A stretch of DNA of 64,000 nt from Flavobacterium sp. NKUCC04_CG (GTDB taxonomy: Bacteria > Bacteroidota > Bacteroidia > Flavobacteriales > Flavobacteriaceae), in assembly GCF_019345525.1 (NCBI RefSeq), contig NZ_JAHKRA010000011.1:51297-115296 (forward strand), written 5' to 3'. The translations under genes and the position numbers were made by a program. Shown here in pieces: positions 1 through 8,823 of the stretch; positions within the stretch are counted from its first letter, which is position 1; every line of letters starts with the position of its first letter. Under the pieces are notes generated by a model. The model saw nothing but the letters and a program-made list of their open reading frames with translations, made no database searches and was not told the origin of the DNA.

Positions 1-131
1 AGGATTGAGTTAGGACGGTTTCCCGTTCCTTCACCATTGTAAGGGCTCGCTTATGATACGAAATAATTTTAAAAAGGATTTCTCCTAGTATTGTTTTGCA
101 ACATAAACCTACAAAAATATTTTTATTCCAC

Positions 132-165
132 AAAAAAAGGACATACAAATGTATATCCTTTTTTT
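132..165 (-). terminator. Intrinsic terminator of the 0.2-1.6 kb leftward genes
   Basis: A-tract, eight-base-pair stem with one mismatch (GGACATAC / GTATATCC), 4-nt loop and T-tract. It lies just past the stop of the 61-aa membrane protein. The A/T symmetry means it could also stop transcription entering from the left. Confidence 0.6.
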
Positions 166-181
166 CTAAAATTTCAAGAAT

Positions 182-367
182 CTATATCGAGTTCAGTATA
201 ATTCCAACAAGCACTATAAGGCCAATAGATAAAGCTATAACTGTGATTGTAAAAAAGAAAACAACATTGTTTCTAATGCGTATAATATCTGATTCGATAT
301 GTTCTAACTTGCGAACTATTTTCTCGTTTCCTTCTAGTTCTTCATAAGGTTTTTGGAATTCTTCCAT
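182..367 (-). CDS. Small single-pass membrane protein, unknown function
   Basis: A 61-residue protein with a charged amphipathic N-terminal half (residues 1-32, rich in Glu, Lys and Arg, coiled-coil-like) followed by one long hydrophobic segment (about residues 34-58) of Val, Ile and Leu. It starts 25 nt after the stop of the upstream lipoprotein gene and is followed by a terminator, so it is probably the last gene of a three-gene leftward operon. I do not recognise the family. The layout (cytoplasmic helix plus membrane anchor) recalls small proteins found beside phages and mobile elements, but nothing in the sequence fixes a role. Confidence 0.6.
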   Translation of the reverse strand: MEEFQKPYEELEGNEKIVRKLEHIESDIIRIRNNVVFFFTITVIALSIGLIVLVGIILNSI

Positions 368-391
368 AACTAGGTGTTTTAAGGTTGTACA

Positions 392-1192
392 CTAATTATT
401 TTCTTTCAAATAGGCGTATGCTTTTAGTACTAAATCGATGCCATCGATTTCTTTCTTAGATAGTGTTCGTGTTTTTGTGTATTTCCCAGATAGCCTCATT
501 TTTGGAGTTTTACTTTTTACAAGATTTTCCAAAAAATCTACAGTCAAGTCTGAAACTTTAACATCAATCCACTCATGTACTGTTCCATCGCTACCGATTT
601 CTGACTTTTTATTTTGATATTTATCAAAATAAATATATTGGGTATTTCCATCGTAGGACAAATACGCATCTTCAAAAAATATCCAACCAATACCGTTATA
701 AGACATTTTTAAACGCAACAATATAGTATTTTCTTTTTGCCCTAAATAAAGCGATGTCAAATGTCTGTTGTTATAATGAATCAAATATGGCGTTTCATAC
801 CAAGTCCAACCCGACACATCATCGTAGTTTTTCTTTAACTTATCCAACGCTATCTTCTTTTCTGCTTCTACCTTTTCCTTCTCAAAAGCAATTTTTCTTA
901 AATCCTCTTCTTCAGCTAAAAAAGCTTTCTCATAAATCTCCGTAGTTTCCTTTAATTTGTTAAACTCGGGATGTCTCGTTTTTAGCTCGTTGTATAGGTC
1001 TTGGACATGCCCATACTTTTTCATTTCGTTGGCTTCTATCAATTTTGCATACAGCTTATCTGCTCCATGTAAACAGTTGTCCAACTCCGTTTCTAAATTT
1101 TTAATTTTATCGTTTAAAGACTCTATTTCGGACTTAAGAGTACACGACATAAAAAGAAAAACTACTATCAAAATTGAATAATATTTTTTCAT
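392..1192 (-). CDS. Putative lipoprotein with N-terminal coiled coil
   Basis: A 266-residue protein with a lipoprotein signal peptide: basic MKKYY, a hydrophobic core and a lipobox ending FMSC at about Cys17. Residues 20-125 are charged and heptad-like (Glu/Lys/Leu rich), so coiled coil is likely. Residues 128-235 look like a beta-rich globular domain with many Tyr, Trp and Gly, and the tail is Lys/Glu-rich. It probably sits in the inner leaflet of the outer membrane or on the cell surface. It lies 11 nt after the upstream secreted-protein gene and 24 nt before the small membrane-protein gene, all on one strand, so co-transcription is likely. The family is not recognised. Confidence 0.65.
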   Translation of the reverse strand: MKKYYSILIVVFLFMSCTLKSEIESLNDKIKNLETELDNCLHGADKLYAKLIEANEMKKYGHVQDLYNELKTRHPEFNKLKETTEIYEKAFLAEEEDLRKIAFEKEKVEAEKKIALDKLKKNYDDVSGWTWYETPYLIHYNNRHLTSLYLGQKENTILLRLKMSYNGIGWIFFEDAYLSYDGNTQYIYFDKYQNKKSEIGSDGTVHEWIDVKVSDLTVDFLENLVKSKTPKMRLSGKYTKTRTLSKKEIDGIDLVLKAYAYLKENN

Positions 1193-1203
1193 ATTTCTAC
1201 TTT

Positions 1204-1560
1204 TTAATTACATAAACTTCGATCGACATATACCTTTTTACCACTGGCACTGATGTAATAACAGCCGCCTCGCGGTCCGCGGGTATAGGAACGGGAGCTA
1301 CTGCTGCGTTTTTTAGCAGTAGGCGTCGTCTTCGAGGATGTAGAAGTGAAATTGCTCCTCGTGGTTGAAGGGGTTGTCGAAGGGAGGGGCTTCGACTCTT
1401 CTGTTTTTTTCTCGCCCTTATCGGCGTAATACCAGGTTTGGTCGGGTTTTAAAACTACTCGATCTCCAGTGGTGGTTATGGCATAAATAACTTCCTGCGC
1501 ATAACTCGAAAATGAAAACAAAGTGGCCATAAAACACATGATAATACAATGTTTCATCAA
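1204..1560 (-). CDS. Secreted Ser/Thr-rich protein with a basic C-terminal motif
   Basis: A 118-residue protein with a Sec signal peptide ending near SSYAQ (about residue 22). A short ordered segment (TTTGDRVVLKPDQTWYY) is followed by a low-complexity linker of Ser, Thr, Pro and Lys (residues 50-90). The C-terminal motif GPRGGCYYISASGKKVYV has two Cys nearby (the GGC and the penultimate residue). Similar Gly/Arg-rich tails that read GP-RGG-Y-I-GK-YV occur on many Bacteroidota secreted proteins, so a small surface-binding module is a fair guess, not a proof. It is the first gene of the leftward trio. An alternative start one codon downstream is equally possible. Confidence 0.6.
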   Translation of the reverse strand: MMKHCIIMCFMATLFSFSSYAQEVIYAITTTGDRVVLKPDQTWYYADKGEKKTEESKPLPSTTPSTTRSNFTSTSSKTTPTAKKRSSSSRSYTRGPRGGCYYISASGKKVYVDRSLCN

Positions 1561-1654
1561 GATATTTCTAATTAAATGATACTTGCTTTTACCTTATCCG
1601 AGATAAATATATAAAAATCAAGTTAATGGTAGTTGGGTTGGGGTGTTAAAAAAA

Positions 1655-4147
1655 TTACCAAGCGGCATTCACTCTAAATGACTTATCTATTTTTTCACCA
1701 TTTATGTTTTCAAATGAATGTACTCCTGGCTCACTTAATTTTAAAAGATCATTAAGAGCTTTATTATTAATAACACATGTTCCTAAGAATTCATCAAACT
1801 GTGTTTTATCTTTAAAGAAATATCTCATATTATCTTCACTCAACGTAAATAGTTTGCCTATATTATCTTGAGGACTAGCTAATTTGTAAAACAATTCTTC
1901 TAAATGTGATTCTAAATACTTCCAAAATCCTGTTCTACTTTCTGCTACAAGACCTAATAAGCTTTTGTACATAGGTTGATTGTTTTCAATAATAATTGAT
2001 GGCCTATAAAATGTAGTGATTTTCTCTAAAGATATTTTTTTCTCTAAAGCTTGTGTCAAATAGCATTGCTGAATTTTGTATAAATATTCATTGCTTACTT
2101 TCTTAAAATTAACTCCTCTTCTAAGATGATTTCCTATAAAATTATTCCTAAAAATACAAGGTTTATCCGTCACAAAAAAAGCTTTAATTTCGATATTTAA
2201 ATTATTAATATGTAGATCGAGTGCACTATTTTGCTCTTCTATAATTTCAATTACTTTTTCGATTAAAAGATTATATTCACTATAGAGACTCGGTAAAAGC
2301 AAGTCACAGTTTAAATTTTTATTTAGCAATTGTCTAAAAATCTCTACAACTTTATGTTTTTCGTCTGAATTTGAAAGACCCCATTTTATAAAATATAATA
2401 AATTATTTATCTGCTTAGATGTATTAATATATGAATCAATCATTAGGTCTTCTTTAACCAAAAGCTCGTTTATTTGTTTCTGCGTAATATCATCTGTTTT
2501 CTCTTGTAATATAAAGTACAGATAAGTTTTATGTGGATTTCTAAATGAGTTAAAACTAGGGTCAATTTGATCTAGATAATGAAATAACTTTAAATTAACA
2601 TCTGTAGCAATATCTAATTTATGTTTAACGGTTAAATCCACAATAACTGGCAACCTGAACTCGGTTAATGAACTAAATGAATTCAAATCTAATTCTTGCA
2701 AAACTAACGCAGTAAAATCCTTATAAAATTCGGGAAGCCTAAATTCGATGTAATTTAAAATAAAAAACTCTTCAAAATTAAGCTCCTCTTTTAAGTTTAA
2801 ATAATGATACATTAAATTGTGAACAAACATTTTAATTTCCCTTAGGTTATTAAAACGCAACATTTTAGCAACGGAATACTGCTCAGGAAAAGAAGATTCT
2901 CCGTTCTCAGGGAATAATATAATATCTGTTTTTATTTCACGGAATGTCTTCTTGAGTCTATCGTCATAATTACCTTTAAAATATTTATCTAAATAGTCTA
3001 TACACAATTGAAATGTATCTAACTCATCCGAATATATTAACCCTACTTCTTTTTGGATGATTTTTTCTAAATAATTTTCAGGCTTCGGAATTTTTAAACT
3101 TTTCAAAGAATCAATCACATACTGTTTGTCGTAGGCTAAAAGGAAAATTACATTTTGAAACATAGCACTATTGCGCACTAATTTTAATACTTCAAAAACC
3201 TCTTCGTTATTCAAACGATCAATATCGTCAACAATTATTAAAAAACGTATTCCCGCTTCTTCCATTGCTAAATTGATACTATCATATAGAGATTTTAAAG
3301 TAGATTTTTCTTTTAAAAAAAACATCTGAAAAAAACCTACAATACTTTTTGCTACACCCGCTCCTTCGTATCCCAATAACAACTTTTTATAATAATCCAA
3401 CTTCGAGCCTATTTGCAAGCCATTCTTCTCTAATATTCTCTGAAATTCATCAAAAAAGTCACTAATTACATCATTCGCGCTATTAGATTTCCACGGGTTA
3501 AATTCGATTACTACATGTTTATCTCTTTCTTCACATGTGATCCGTTCTTTTAAAAGATTGATAAAAGAAGATTTCCCTTTTCCCCAACTTGCATTAATTC
3601 CAATTACAAACGACTGTGAATTTTTAATCCCTTGTATATACTGAAACATACGATCTACTTGGTATCCAAAATCTAACGTATCTTGTTCTTTATTCCAAAT
3701 AGGCCCATGTAAATTTTCTTTCAATATCTTAGCTATATCACTACTTGTAGCTTTTCTAACTAGAAATGTATGGCACTTACAAGCAATTACAAAGTCAAAG
3801 AGCATTAATACTAAAAAGATTACAGGTACTATTCCAATACTTAAATGATTCCAAAAATGGAACAGAAATAAATCCGCTAAAACAATAATGATTATATTGA
3901 CTAGTAACAATAAAAGTATGTATTTTACTTTTTTGAGAAAATCTAAATCCATTGCATAGGCAATTAAAGCAGTTATAACCAACGGAAATATCTTAGTTAG
4001 CCACGAATCAAATTTCAATTGTCCCCAAGTGTTTTTTACAAACCAAGTATCGATAAAGTCATTAATGGGAGTATAGAACAGCCAGTAGGTAAAAAGAAAT
4101 ATTGCACTATAAACAGCAGTTCTTATATATTTTGACGAGAAATTCAT
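1655..4147 (-). CDS. KAP-family P-loop NTPase with N-terminal membrane segments
   Basis: An 830-residue protein. The first 130 residues hold about four hydrophobic segments (near residues 9-26, 50-66, 74-97 and 103-122), so it is anchored in the inner membrane. The NTPase domain follows, with Walker A GINASWGKGKSS at about residue 181 and Walker B FLIIVDDIDRL at about residue 302, the DDIDRL form typical of the KAP/STAND group. The remaining 450 residues look helical with no motif I recognise. KAP ATPases with membrane inserts within or near the ATPase core are known, and some act in phage exclusion. Here the gene sits beside hicBA and a phage-like element, which supports a defence or immunity role, but this is inference. 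A short terminator-like hairpin separates it from hicA. Confidence 0.85.
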   Translation of the reverse strand: MNFSSKYIRTAVYSAIFLFTYWLFYTPINDFIDTWFVKNTWGQLKFDSWLTKIFPLVITALIAYAMDLDFLKKVKYILLLLLVNIIIIVLADLFLFHFWNHLSIGIVPVIFLVLMLFDFVIACKCHTFLVRKATSSDIAKILKENLHGPIWNKEQDTLDFGYQVDRMFQYIQGIKNSQSFVIGINASWGKGKSSFINLLKERITCEERDKHVVIEFNPWKSNSANDVISDFFDEFQRILEKNGLQIGSKLDYYKKLLLGYEGAGVAKSIVGFFQMFFLKEKSTLKSLYDSINLAMEEAGIRFLIIVDDIDRLNNEEVFEVLKLVRNSAMFQNVIFLLAYDKQYVIDSLKSLKIPKPENYLEKIIQKEVGLIYSDELDTFQLCIDYLDKYFKGNYDDRLKKTFREIKTDIILFPENGESSFPEQYSVAKMLRFNNLREIKMFVHNLMYHYLNLKEELNFEEFFILNYIEFRLPEFYKDFTALVLQELDLNSFSSLTEFRLPVIVDLTVKHKLDIATDVNLKLFHYLDQIDPSFNSFRNPHKTYLYFILQEKTDDITQKQINELLVKEDLMIDSYINTSKQINNLLYFIKWGLSNSDEKHKVVEIFRQLLNKNLNCDLLLPSLYSEYNLLIEKVIEIIEEQNSALDLHINNLNIEIKAFFVTDKPCIFRNNFIGNHLRRGVNFKKVSNEYLYKIQQCYLTQALEKKISLEKITTFYRPSIIIENNQPMYKSLLGLVAESRTGFWKYLESHLEELFYKLASPQDNIGKLFTLSEDNMRYFFKDKTQFDEFLGTCVINNKALNDLLKLSEPGVHSFENINGEKIDKSFRVNAAW

Positions 4148-4180
4148 ATTTAAAATTTGCCAAATCTAGCCTTTAAAAAC

Positions 4181-4202
4181 CAAAAAAACACCCTTTCGGT
4201 GC
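4181..4202 (-). terminator. Short hairpin terminator after hicBA
   Basis: On the minus strand a CACC-GAAAG-GGTG hairpin is followed by seven T. It lies between the stop of hicA and the start of the KAP NTPase gene. The stem is short, so read-through into the NTPase gene is plausible. Confidence 0.45.
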
Positions 4203-4205
4203 TTA

Positions 4206-4442
4206 TTATCTATTTTTTTCTATCCAATCGTATAAATCCTTTAAGGTTAATCCTAAAGTGTGTAGATTCGTTCGGCAATGTAGGGCGGGAATTTCTTTGT
4301 CTTTTTCGCGGTGGGTAATGGTACGTAGGCAGTTTGGGCATTTGTAATGGTCGTGTGAAGCTGTTGTACGCAGGTAAATACATCCTTTTGATTTGAGAAA
4401 GGCAATCCAATCTTTGGTTTTTACTGGCCTGTTATTCCCCAT
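4206..4442 (-). CDS. hicA: HicA-family mRNA interferase toxin
   Basis: A 78-residue protein with the HicA dsRBD-like pattern: an N-terminal helix (KTKDWIAFLKSKG), a strand, then the ASHDHYK segment whose His matches the catalytic His of HicA toxins, and a C-terminal helix. Unlike classical HicA it has a CPNC pair plus a downstream Cys, which could bind metal. HicA cleaves mRNA until neutralised by HicB. The gene starts 6 nt after the stop of the hicB-like gene, so the order is antitoxin first, the reverse of the classical hicAB order but known in hicBA systems. The family call rests on pattern recognition and the paired partner. Confidence 0.75.
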   Translation of the reverse strand: MGNNRPVKTKDWIAFLKSKGCIYLRTTASHDHYKCPNCLRTITHREKDKEIPALHCRTNLHTLGLTLKDLYDWIEKNR

Positions 4443-4448
4443 AATCGC

Positions 4449-4814
4449 TTAGCTGATAATTTCAACTTCGGCCGTTTTGACTGTGGTGCTGGTAAAACCC
4501 TGTAAAACCTTGGTTTCGTCTCTATACGCCTTGGAGAAATTGAGCAAAGTATCTTTTTTAAATCCTAAATTCGTAAAGAATGCTTCACGTTCTTGGTCGG
4601 TAAACGTAGCGATATCATCGATAAAAACATCTACATTATGTTGAAACGATTCGGTTGCTTCTTTTTGAGTATTTCCATATCCGCTAATCATCAGAGTTGG
4701 CGCAATTATACAAAAAAATGCTTCCTCTCGACCTTCGATAACAACAAAGTGTAACTGTATTTTAGTTTCAGTTATGCGAATCGTTTCTTCAATATTTTGC
4801 AAGGTCACACTCAT
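4449..4814 (-). CDS. hicB: HicB-like antitoxin
   Basis: A 121-residue protein. Residues 20-75 fit the partial RNase-H-like fold of HicB (beta strands, then SGYGNTQKEATESFQHNVDVF, comparable with the G-T-EEA-N--EAL-L pattern of HicB). The C-terminal 40 residues are where HicB proteins usually carry a DNA-binding part; here (FKKDTLLNFSKAYRDET) I see only a helical stretch and no clear ribbon-helix-helix or HTH. It would neutralise the toxin encoded 6 nt downstream and probably represses its own promoter in the 130-nt upstream gap. Confidence 0.7.
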   Translation of the reverse strand: MSVTLQNIEETIRITETKIQLHFVVIEGREEAFFCIIAPTLMISGYGNTQKEATESFQHNVDVFIDDIATFTDQEREAFFTNLGFKKDTLLNFSKAYRDETKVLQGFTSTTVKTAEVEIIS

Positions 4815-4893
4815 AATCAGTAGTATTTAAGCAGTAATGTACTTATAATCAAATGTATTGTATAGGATAAATATACTGCGTTTTTTAAAACAA

Positions 4894-4932
4894 AACTGTT
4901 AAAGGTATTTCAAAAAAACACCTTTAACAGTT
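4894..4932 (-). terminator. Perfect 13-bp inverted repeat ending the structural operon
   Basis: AACTGTTAAAGGT and its exact reverse complement are separated by 13 nt. It starts 13 nt past the stop of the last structural gene. On the minus strand the stem is followed by a T-rich stretch, so a terminator is the simplest reading. Its perfection would also fit an operator for the hicBA promoter or an element end. Confidence 0.55.
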
Positions 4933-4944
4933 AACCACAAAAAT

Positions 4945-5769
4945 TCAACTCCTAGAAACTTCCAAAATGTAATTTTTACTACCTCCGTCAAACACTTGTA
5001 AGTTGATTGCAGCATCGCGAAAACCCGTCCAATCGGCGCCGTTTTTAAGCAGTACTACGATATTTGCGTTGGTACCCGGCCCGCTTTTTAGTACTGGAGG
5101 ATCTTCGTCGCCATTGCCTATTAAGGTGATGATGGTTCCATCGGCATGATCAACTTGATTGAACTCAATGTTCTCGGTGGTGTTTAACGGCGTGAGTCGG
5201 TATTGGGTTCCCCTTTCCAAAGTAGCCGTTATTTTGGAACCGGTTAGTTGTGCTTCTTGCAAAACCAAGTCTCCGAGATAATGCCCCGGTACAAACCCCG
5301 TGGCAGCGTGCTGTTCAAAAACCAACATTTGCTTGCGCGCATCGTTGTCGTCTTGCATGGACGGTTTTAGTTGTAAAGGGGCGCATTTACTTCCCAATAC
5401 TTTGCGGAATTTATCAGTGCAGGATCCGTAGATAATGATCACATTTCTCCCGGTCCAATTCTGAATAAATTCGTTAATAGCCAAATCGTTTCCCGGGTGT
5501 TCGCCTTCAAACTTTTGTTTAAATTGCACACTATCTTCTTCGCCTTCCGATTCGTAGGAGGCTTTGGATTTAGACGGTGTCATATAAACCTGAATCATCG
5601 AACTGTCTGCTTTTAGCACAAAATTTCCCTCCATTTTTACGCCGTTGAAGTCGCGTTGGGGAAAACTCAGTACGTCGTCGATATCGATGATAGTCACGTT
5701 GGGTTCTTTTGGAGCAGAAGCCCCTGGCGATGCGCCAGTGGGTTTCTTTACTGATGTTTTGATATACAT
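4945..5769 (-). CDS. Putative phage structural protein following the capsid gene
   Basis: A 274-residue soluble protein with no signal or membrane segment and a Gly/Pro/Ala-rich N-terminus. The C-terminal 75 residues (from about residue 200) follow the pattern ADGTIITLIGNGD...VVLLKNG...ILEVSR, which resembles the two repeated domains at the C-terminus of the probable capsid protein next to it (GQIIRIFGN and GKTIKVFGN). It starts 11 nt after the capsid stop. Position and shared domain point to a decoration, minor capsid or head-completion protein. Its exact role cannot be told from sequence. Confidence 0.55.
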   Translation of the reverse strand: MYIKTSVKKPTGASPGASAPKEPNVTIIDIDDVLSFPQRDFNGVKMEGNFVLKADSSMIQVYMTPSKSKASYESEGEEDSVQFKQKFEGEHPGNDLAINEFIQNWTGRNVIIIYGSCTDKFRKVLGSKCAPLQLKPSMQDDNDARKQMLVFEQHAATGFVPGHYLGDLVLQEAQLTGSKITATLERGTQYRLTPLNTTENIEFNQVDHADGTIITLIGNGDEDPPVLKSGPGTNANIVVLLKNGADWTGFRDAAINLQVFDGGSKNYILEVSRS

Positions 5770-5780
5770 AACTCTTAATT

Positions 5781-7919
5781 TTAAATGGCACGTTTTAGCT
5801 CAATCCACACATTTTCTATAAAGACGAGCTCGATATAGTGTTGGCTCGTTTTTAGTTCAACCGCTTCGCTTATTTTGATGCTGTCCGTATTTTTAATAGT
5901 TACCACAACATCCACTTTGTCATTTCCAAACACCTTGATGGTTTTGCCTTCCACCCCTCCTATAATCGATTTAATAGTTGTGGATACTTCGCCTTGATAT
6001 ACAAATTTGTTTCCGGAAGTAACGTCAATGACATCATCTTCAAACGGAACATCGGTTACCAGAAGCTTGGCTGTTGTGGTTCTCGACACTTCTTTTAATT
6101 TACCTTCATCAGTTACCAACAAAGTCAATACCCCATCGGTGTTTAGCGGATAGTCGGAGGTTAGTAAGAGCGACGTATTTTTCTTGACTTTCTTGGCCGT
6201 TTGCAATTTTTTGTTTCCAAATATTCGGATGATTTGTCCTGGTAAAGCCTCTTCTATACTTGTGATGTCGGTTCGCCAGTCGGCGTCGACTTGAATCGAT
6301 GGATAATGCAATTGGATAATTCCACTGGTATCGTCAAATACAGGAATTTTTACTCCGCTGTGGAAAATCGGCACGCTGTTGGACCATACTTTTTGTACTT
6401 CAAACTCGCGAGGATCTTCGTCCTGTAGTTTGGTACCAACGAATACCAAACGGATTCCCAAACGGTAATCAGCAAATATGTGAGTATCTCTTTTTTCGTG
6501 GGTTATGGTAAACTTTCCTTTTTCGTCCACTTGATAGTCCAAGACTTCGACGTTTGTCGATTGGGTGATGCCAATAAACTCGGTTTGCGTCATGTCGCGC
6601 AAAACCTGAAATTTAAAGTTGGGATAGTCAATCGGATGGTTTTCTTTGTACTCTTGTTTTCCCGAATCGGTATTGTAATGGTGTTGGTATAAGAAACCGG
6701 CACGTTCGCGATACCAGTGCATTAAGGTTGACGAAATCTGAATTTCATTGCCTTGTTCGTTGCGCTCGGTTTCGGGTATTTTCTCAATCATGGTTTTGAT
6801 GTAATCCACAATGTTTTCCGGCGTAGGACGACCAATATCAAAGGCGCGGTATTTTTTAGCCACATCTCTAAAGTAATACCAATAGTACATCAAACCGTCT
6901 TGTGAATTGATAGCAGCCCCTGGATTGCCATCGCCATCTGGAGTAGCGACATAGATTCCGTTAATTTGGGCAATACGATCGTCTGCAGCTTGGCGTTTTA
7001 CCAATTCGCTTAAAAGGAAAAAGACAAACGACATTTTCCACGGATGCGATCCTTCTTTATTGTAGGAACGGATCCAGGTGTTTTCAATTTTTTGAAGCTC
7101 GTAACCGTCAAAAGTAATATCGATTTTTTTGCGAAATACCCTACCCTCTTCTGCTGCAATATGGAATCGATTTTTAGGTTTCCATCCCTTGGATCTGCCT
7201 TGTACAATTTCTGCAGGAATGATATAACCATCGGCCACACGATCCAATACTCCAGTTCTTCTAGACCATTCTGCAGGTAAACTATAGGTATCGTTAAACA
7301 AACTGTTTAAGGCTTCTGGATTTTGTCGTACAAAATGCTCGACGTCATCTTGTAATAGCGGGATGTTTCCCTCCTTATTAAAGTCTGTAGCCTTCATAGA
7401 AAAGTCGCGCAAACGCGCGTTCCAACTTCTCTTTTCAAAGGCATCCCACGATTTGCCCGAGGCAAAAAGATGGGTAGGTGAATGCAATAAAGCGACGTTT
7501 TTCATCAGTTGGGTTTGTAAAGGTGATGTTTCAACTTCCGGCTCTTCCATAAGAATGGCCATAAGCTCTTTTTGCTGTTTAAATTGTGCTTTCAATTCTT
7601 TTAGAGATTCCAACACATCCGTAGAAACTGGGGGATCAGATTCATCCATATTTTCATTGGCACTGACCATGACCTCTAAAGCTTTGATTTCTTCCTGTAT
7701 CGTTTCTAAATCGGCCTTGTTTTGCAACACATTTTTGATTTCGATATCTATGGCATCAATCATCTTTTCAGTAAAATCGTCTCCAAAATGCGCTTGGAGT
7801 TGTACTTTTTGCGCGTCTGTAAACTGAGTGGTTAGTGCATCTGTATCTATGGGTATTTCTTTTATTCCCAAAAATGCTTTTACTGCAGCAACCGTTTTGG
7901 CTAAAATTTTAAAATCCAT
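5781..7919 (-). CDS. Probable major capsid protein with scaffold-like N-terminus
   Basis: The protein is 712 residues from the ATG at 7919, chosen over an ATG 17 codons upstream that would overlap the protease gene. Residues 1-135 are charged and helical, with coiled-coil-like stretches, as in the delta or scaffolding segments of phage capsid precursors that a protease removes. Residues 150-535 form a long alpha/beta region rich in Trp and Tyr (for example RTGVLDRVADGYIIPAEIVQ). Two similar beta domains follow: GQIIRIFGN near residue 565 and GKTIKVFGN near residue 661. It lies directly after an S49-type protease gene, the usual protease-capsid order of tailed phages. The HK97 fold itself is inferred from context and size. 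Portal and terminase genes, normally upstream, are absent. Confidence 0.65.
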   Translation of the reverse strand: MDFKILAKTVAAVKAFLGIKEIPIDTDALTTQFTDAQKVQLQAHFGDDFTEKMIDAIDIEIKNVLQNKADLETIQEEIKALEVMVSANENMDESDPPVSTDVLESLKELKAQFKQQKELMAILMEEPEVETSPLQTQLMKNVALLHSPTHLFASGKSWDAFEKRSWNARLRDFSMKATDFNKEGNIPLLQDDVEHFVRQNPEALNSLFNDTYSLPAEWSRRTGVLDRVADGYIIPAEIVQGRSKGWKPKNRFHIAAEEGRVFRKKIDITFDGYELQKIENTWIRSYNKEGSHPWKMSFVFFLLSELVKRQAADDRIAQINGIYVATPDGDGNPGAAINSQDGLMYYWYYFRDVAKKYRAFDIGRPTPENIVDYIKTMIEKIPETERNEQGNEIQISSTLMHWYRERAGFLYQHHYNTDSGKQEYKENHPIDYPNFKFQVLRDMTQTEFIGITQSTNVEVLDYQVDEKGKFTITHEKRDTHIFADYRLGIRLVFVGTKLQDEDPREFEVQKVWSNSVPIFHSGVKIPVFDDTSGIIQLHYPSIQVDADWRTDITSIEEALPGQIIRIFGNKKLQTAKKVKKNTSLLLTSDYPLNTDGVLTLLVTDEGKLKEVSRTTTAKLLVTDVPFEDDVIDVTSGNKFVYQGEVSTTIKSIIGGVEGKTIKVFGNDKVDVVVTIKNTDSIKISEAVELKTSQHYIELVFIENVWIELKRAI

Positions 7920-7941
7920 AATAGTATGTATAAAAGGGTTA

Positions 7942-8823
7942 TTAATTCTTTTTAATATGTTGCAATTCACTGAGGTATTTGGCCATTTCCATGGCTTCTC
8001 CCATACTTCCTATTCTATCTATCAACTGCAATTGTAATGCTTCTTCCGCTCCAAAACTTTTTCCGGTTAATAGCCCTGGATGATTCGCTTTTAAACGCGG
8101 TCGTTTTTCTTTGACAAAGTCTTGAAACTGTATGGCCTTTGGTGACAACATTTCTTTTTTTATCATTTCATATTTTCCTTCTTGTGCTAAACGGACGGAC
8201 TCGTTTTTGTGTTTGGATTCGTCGGGATATACTTGGTGAAATTCGTAACCAATACTTTCTAAGTATTTTTTGTTATCCATCCAAGACAACATCACTCCAA
8301 TCGACCCAATTTGAGCACTGATATTGTTATCTGCCATGATGTAATCAGACACCGCTAACATTCCAAACAAATGCGCTGAACAAGCTTGATCGCACAATCC
8401 GACTACGGGTTTGGTTTTTCGCTTGCCAAACTCTACCAAAGGGCCTATCGCCGCAATCGATCCGCCAGGACCATCGACATTTAAAACGGTTCCGATAATA
8501 TTGGGATGCTGATTCGCAAAATCCAAAGCTCGAACGATATCCAAGGCTCCATAACTGCATATATCGCCGTATTTGGTCAGTAATCCAATGGCATCAACTA
8601 CGGCTATACTGTCTTTAGGAATGGTGATTTTTTCGTTTTTAGCGGCTTTTACAGCTTGGAAATTGGAATCGAATACCGTAAAAAGCGATTGGGGTTTGAC
8701 AAACTCATCGGTGCTGTTTTCAAACAAAAAACGGTAGGCCAAGGGTCCATAAATCGGTAAAGCCTCTACTTGAAGCGCCCAAATGCCGCGAAGTAATTCC
8801 ATGACTAAGGTATTTGTTTTCAT
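7942..8823 (-). CDS. S49 (SppA-type) prohead protease
   Basis: A 293-residue protein from the ATG at 8823, whose ATGA overlaps the stop of the spanin gene, indicating translational coupling. It has the ClpP/crotonase-like fold of peptidase family S49: a GTVLNVDGPGGSIAA segment with the oxyanion Gly pair, then CDQACSAHLFGMLAVSDYI with the expected nucleophile Ser, and ISAQIGSIGVM matching the SppA GSIGV signature. There is no signal peptide, unlike host SppA, as expected for a cytoplasmic capsid-maturation protease of the phage lambda C type. It probably trims the N-terminal part of the capsid protein encoded 22 nt downstream. Confidence 0.85.
   Translation of the reverse strand: MKTNTLVMELLRGIWALQVEALPIYGPLAYRFLFENSTDEFVKPQSLFTVFDSNFQAVKAAKNEKITIPKDSIAVVDAIGLLTKYGDICSYGALDIVRALDFANQHPNIIGTVLNVDGPGGSIAAIGPLVEFGKRKTKPVVGLCDQACSAHLFGMLAVSDYIMADNNISAQIGSIGVMLSWMDNKKYLESIGYEFHQVYPDESKHKNESVRLAQEGKYEMIKKEMLSPKAIQFQDFVKEKRPRLKANHPGLLTGKSFGAEEALQLQLIDRIGSMGEAMEMAKYLSELQHIKKN

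Noticed and set aside
1..42. Plus-strand frame reading R-I-E-L-G-R-F-P-V-P-S-P-L then stop, a possible 3' end of a gene cut by the window edge
   Set aside because: Only 13 codons are visible and a minus-strand frame is open over the same bases, so neither can be supported.
96..347. Plus-strand frame opposite the 61-aa membrane protein
   Set aside because: Antisense shadow rich in Ser and Phe; the minus-strand frame has a membrane-protein pattern and operon context.
4210..4410. Overlapping minus-strand frame inside hicA
   Set aside because: It shadows hicA; hicA has family motifs and this frame has none.
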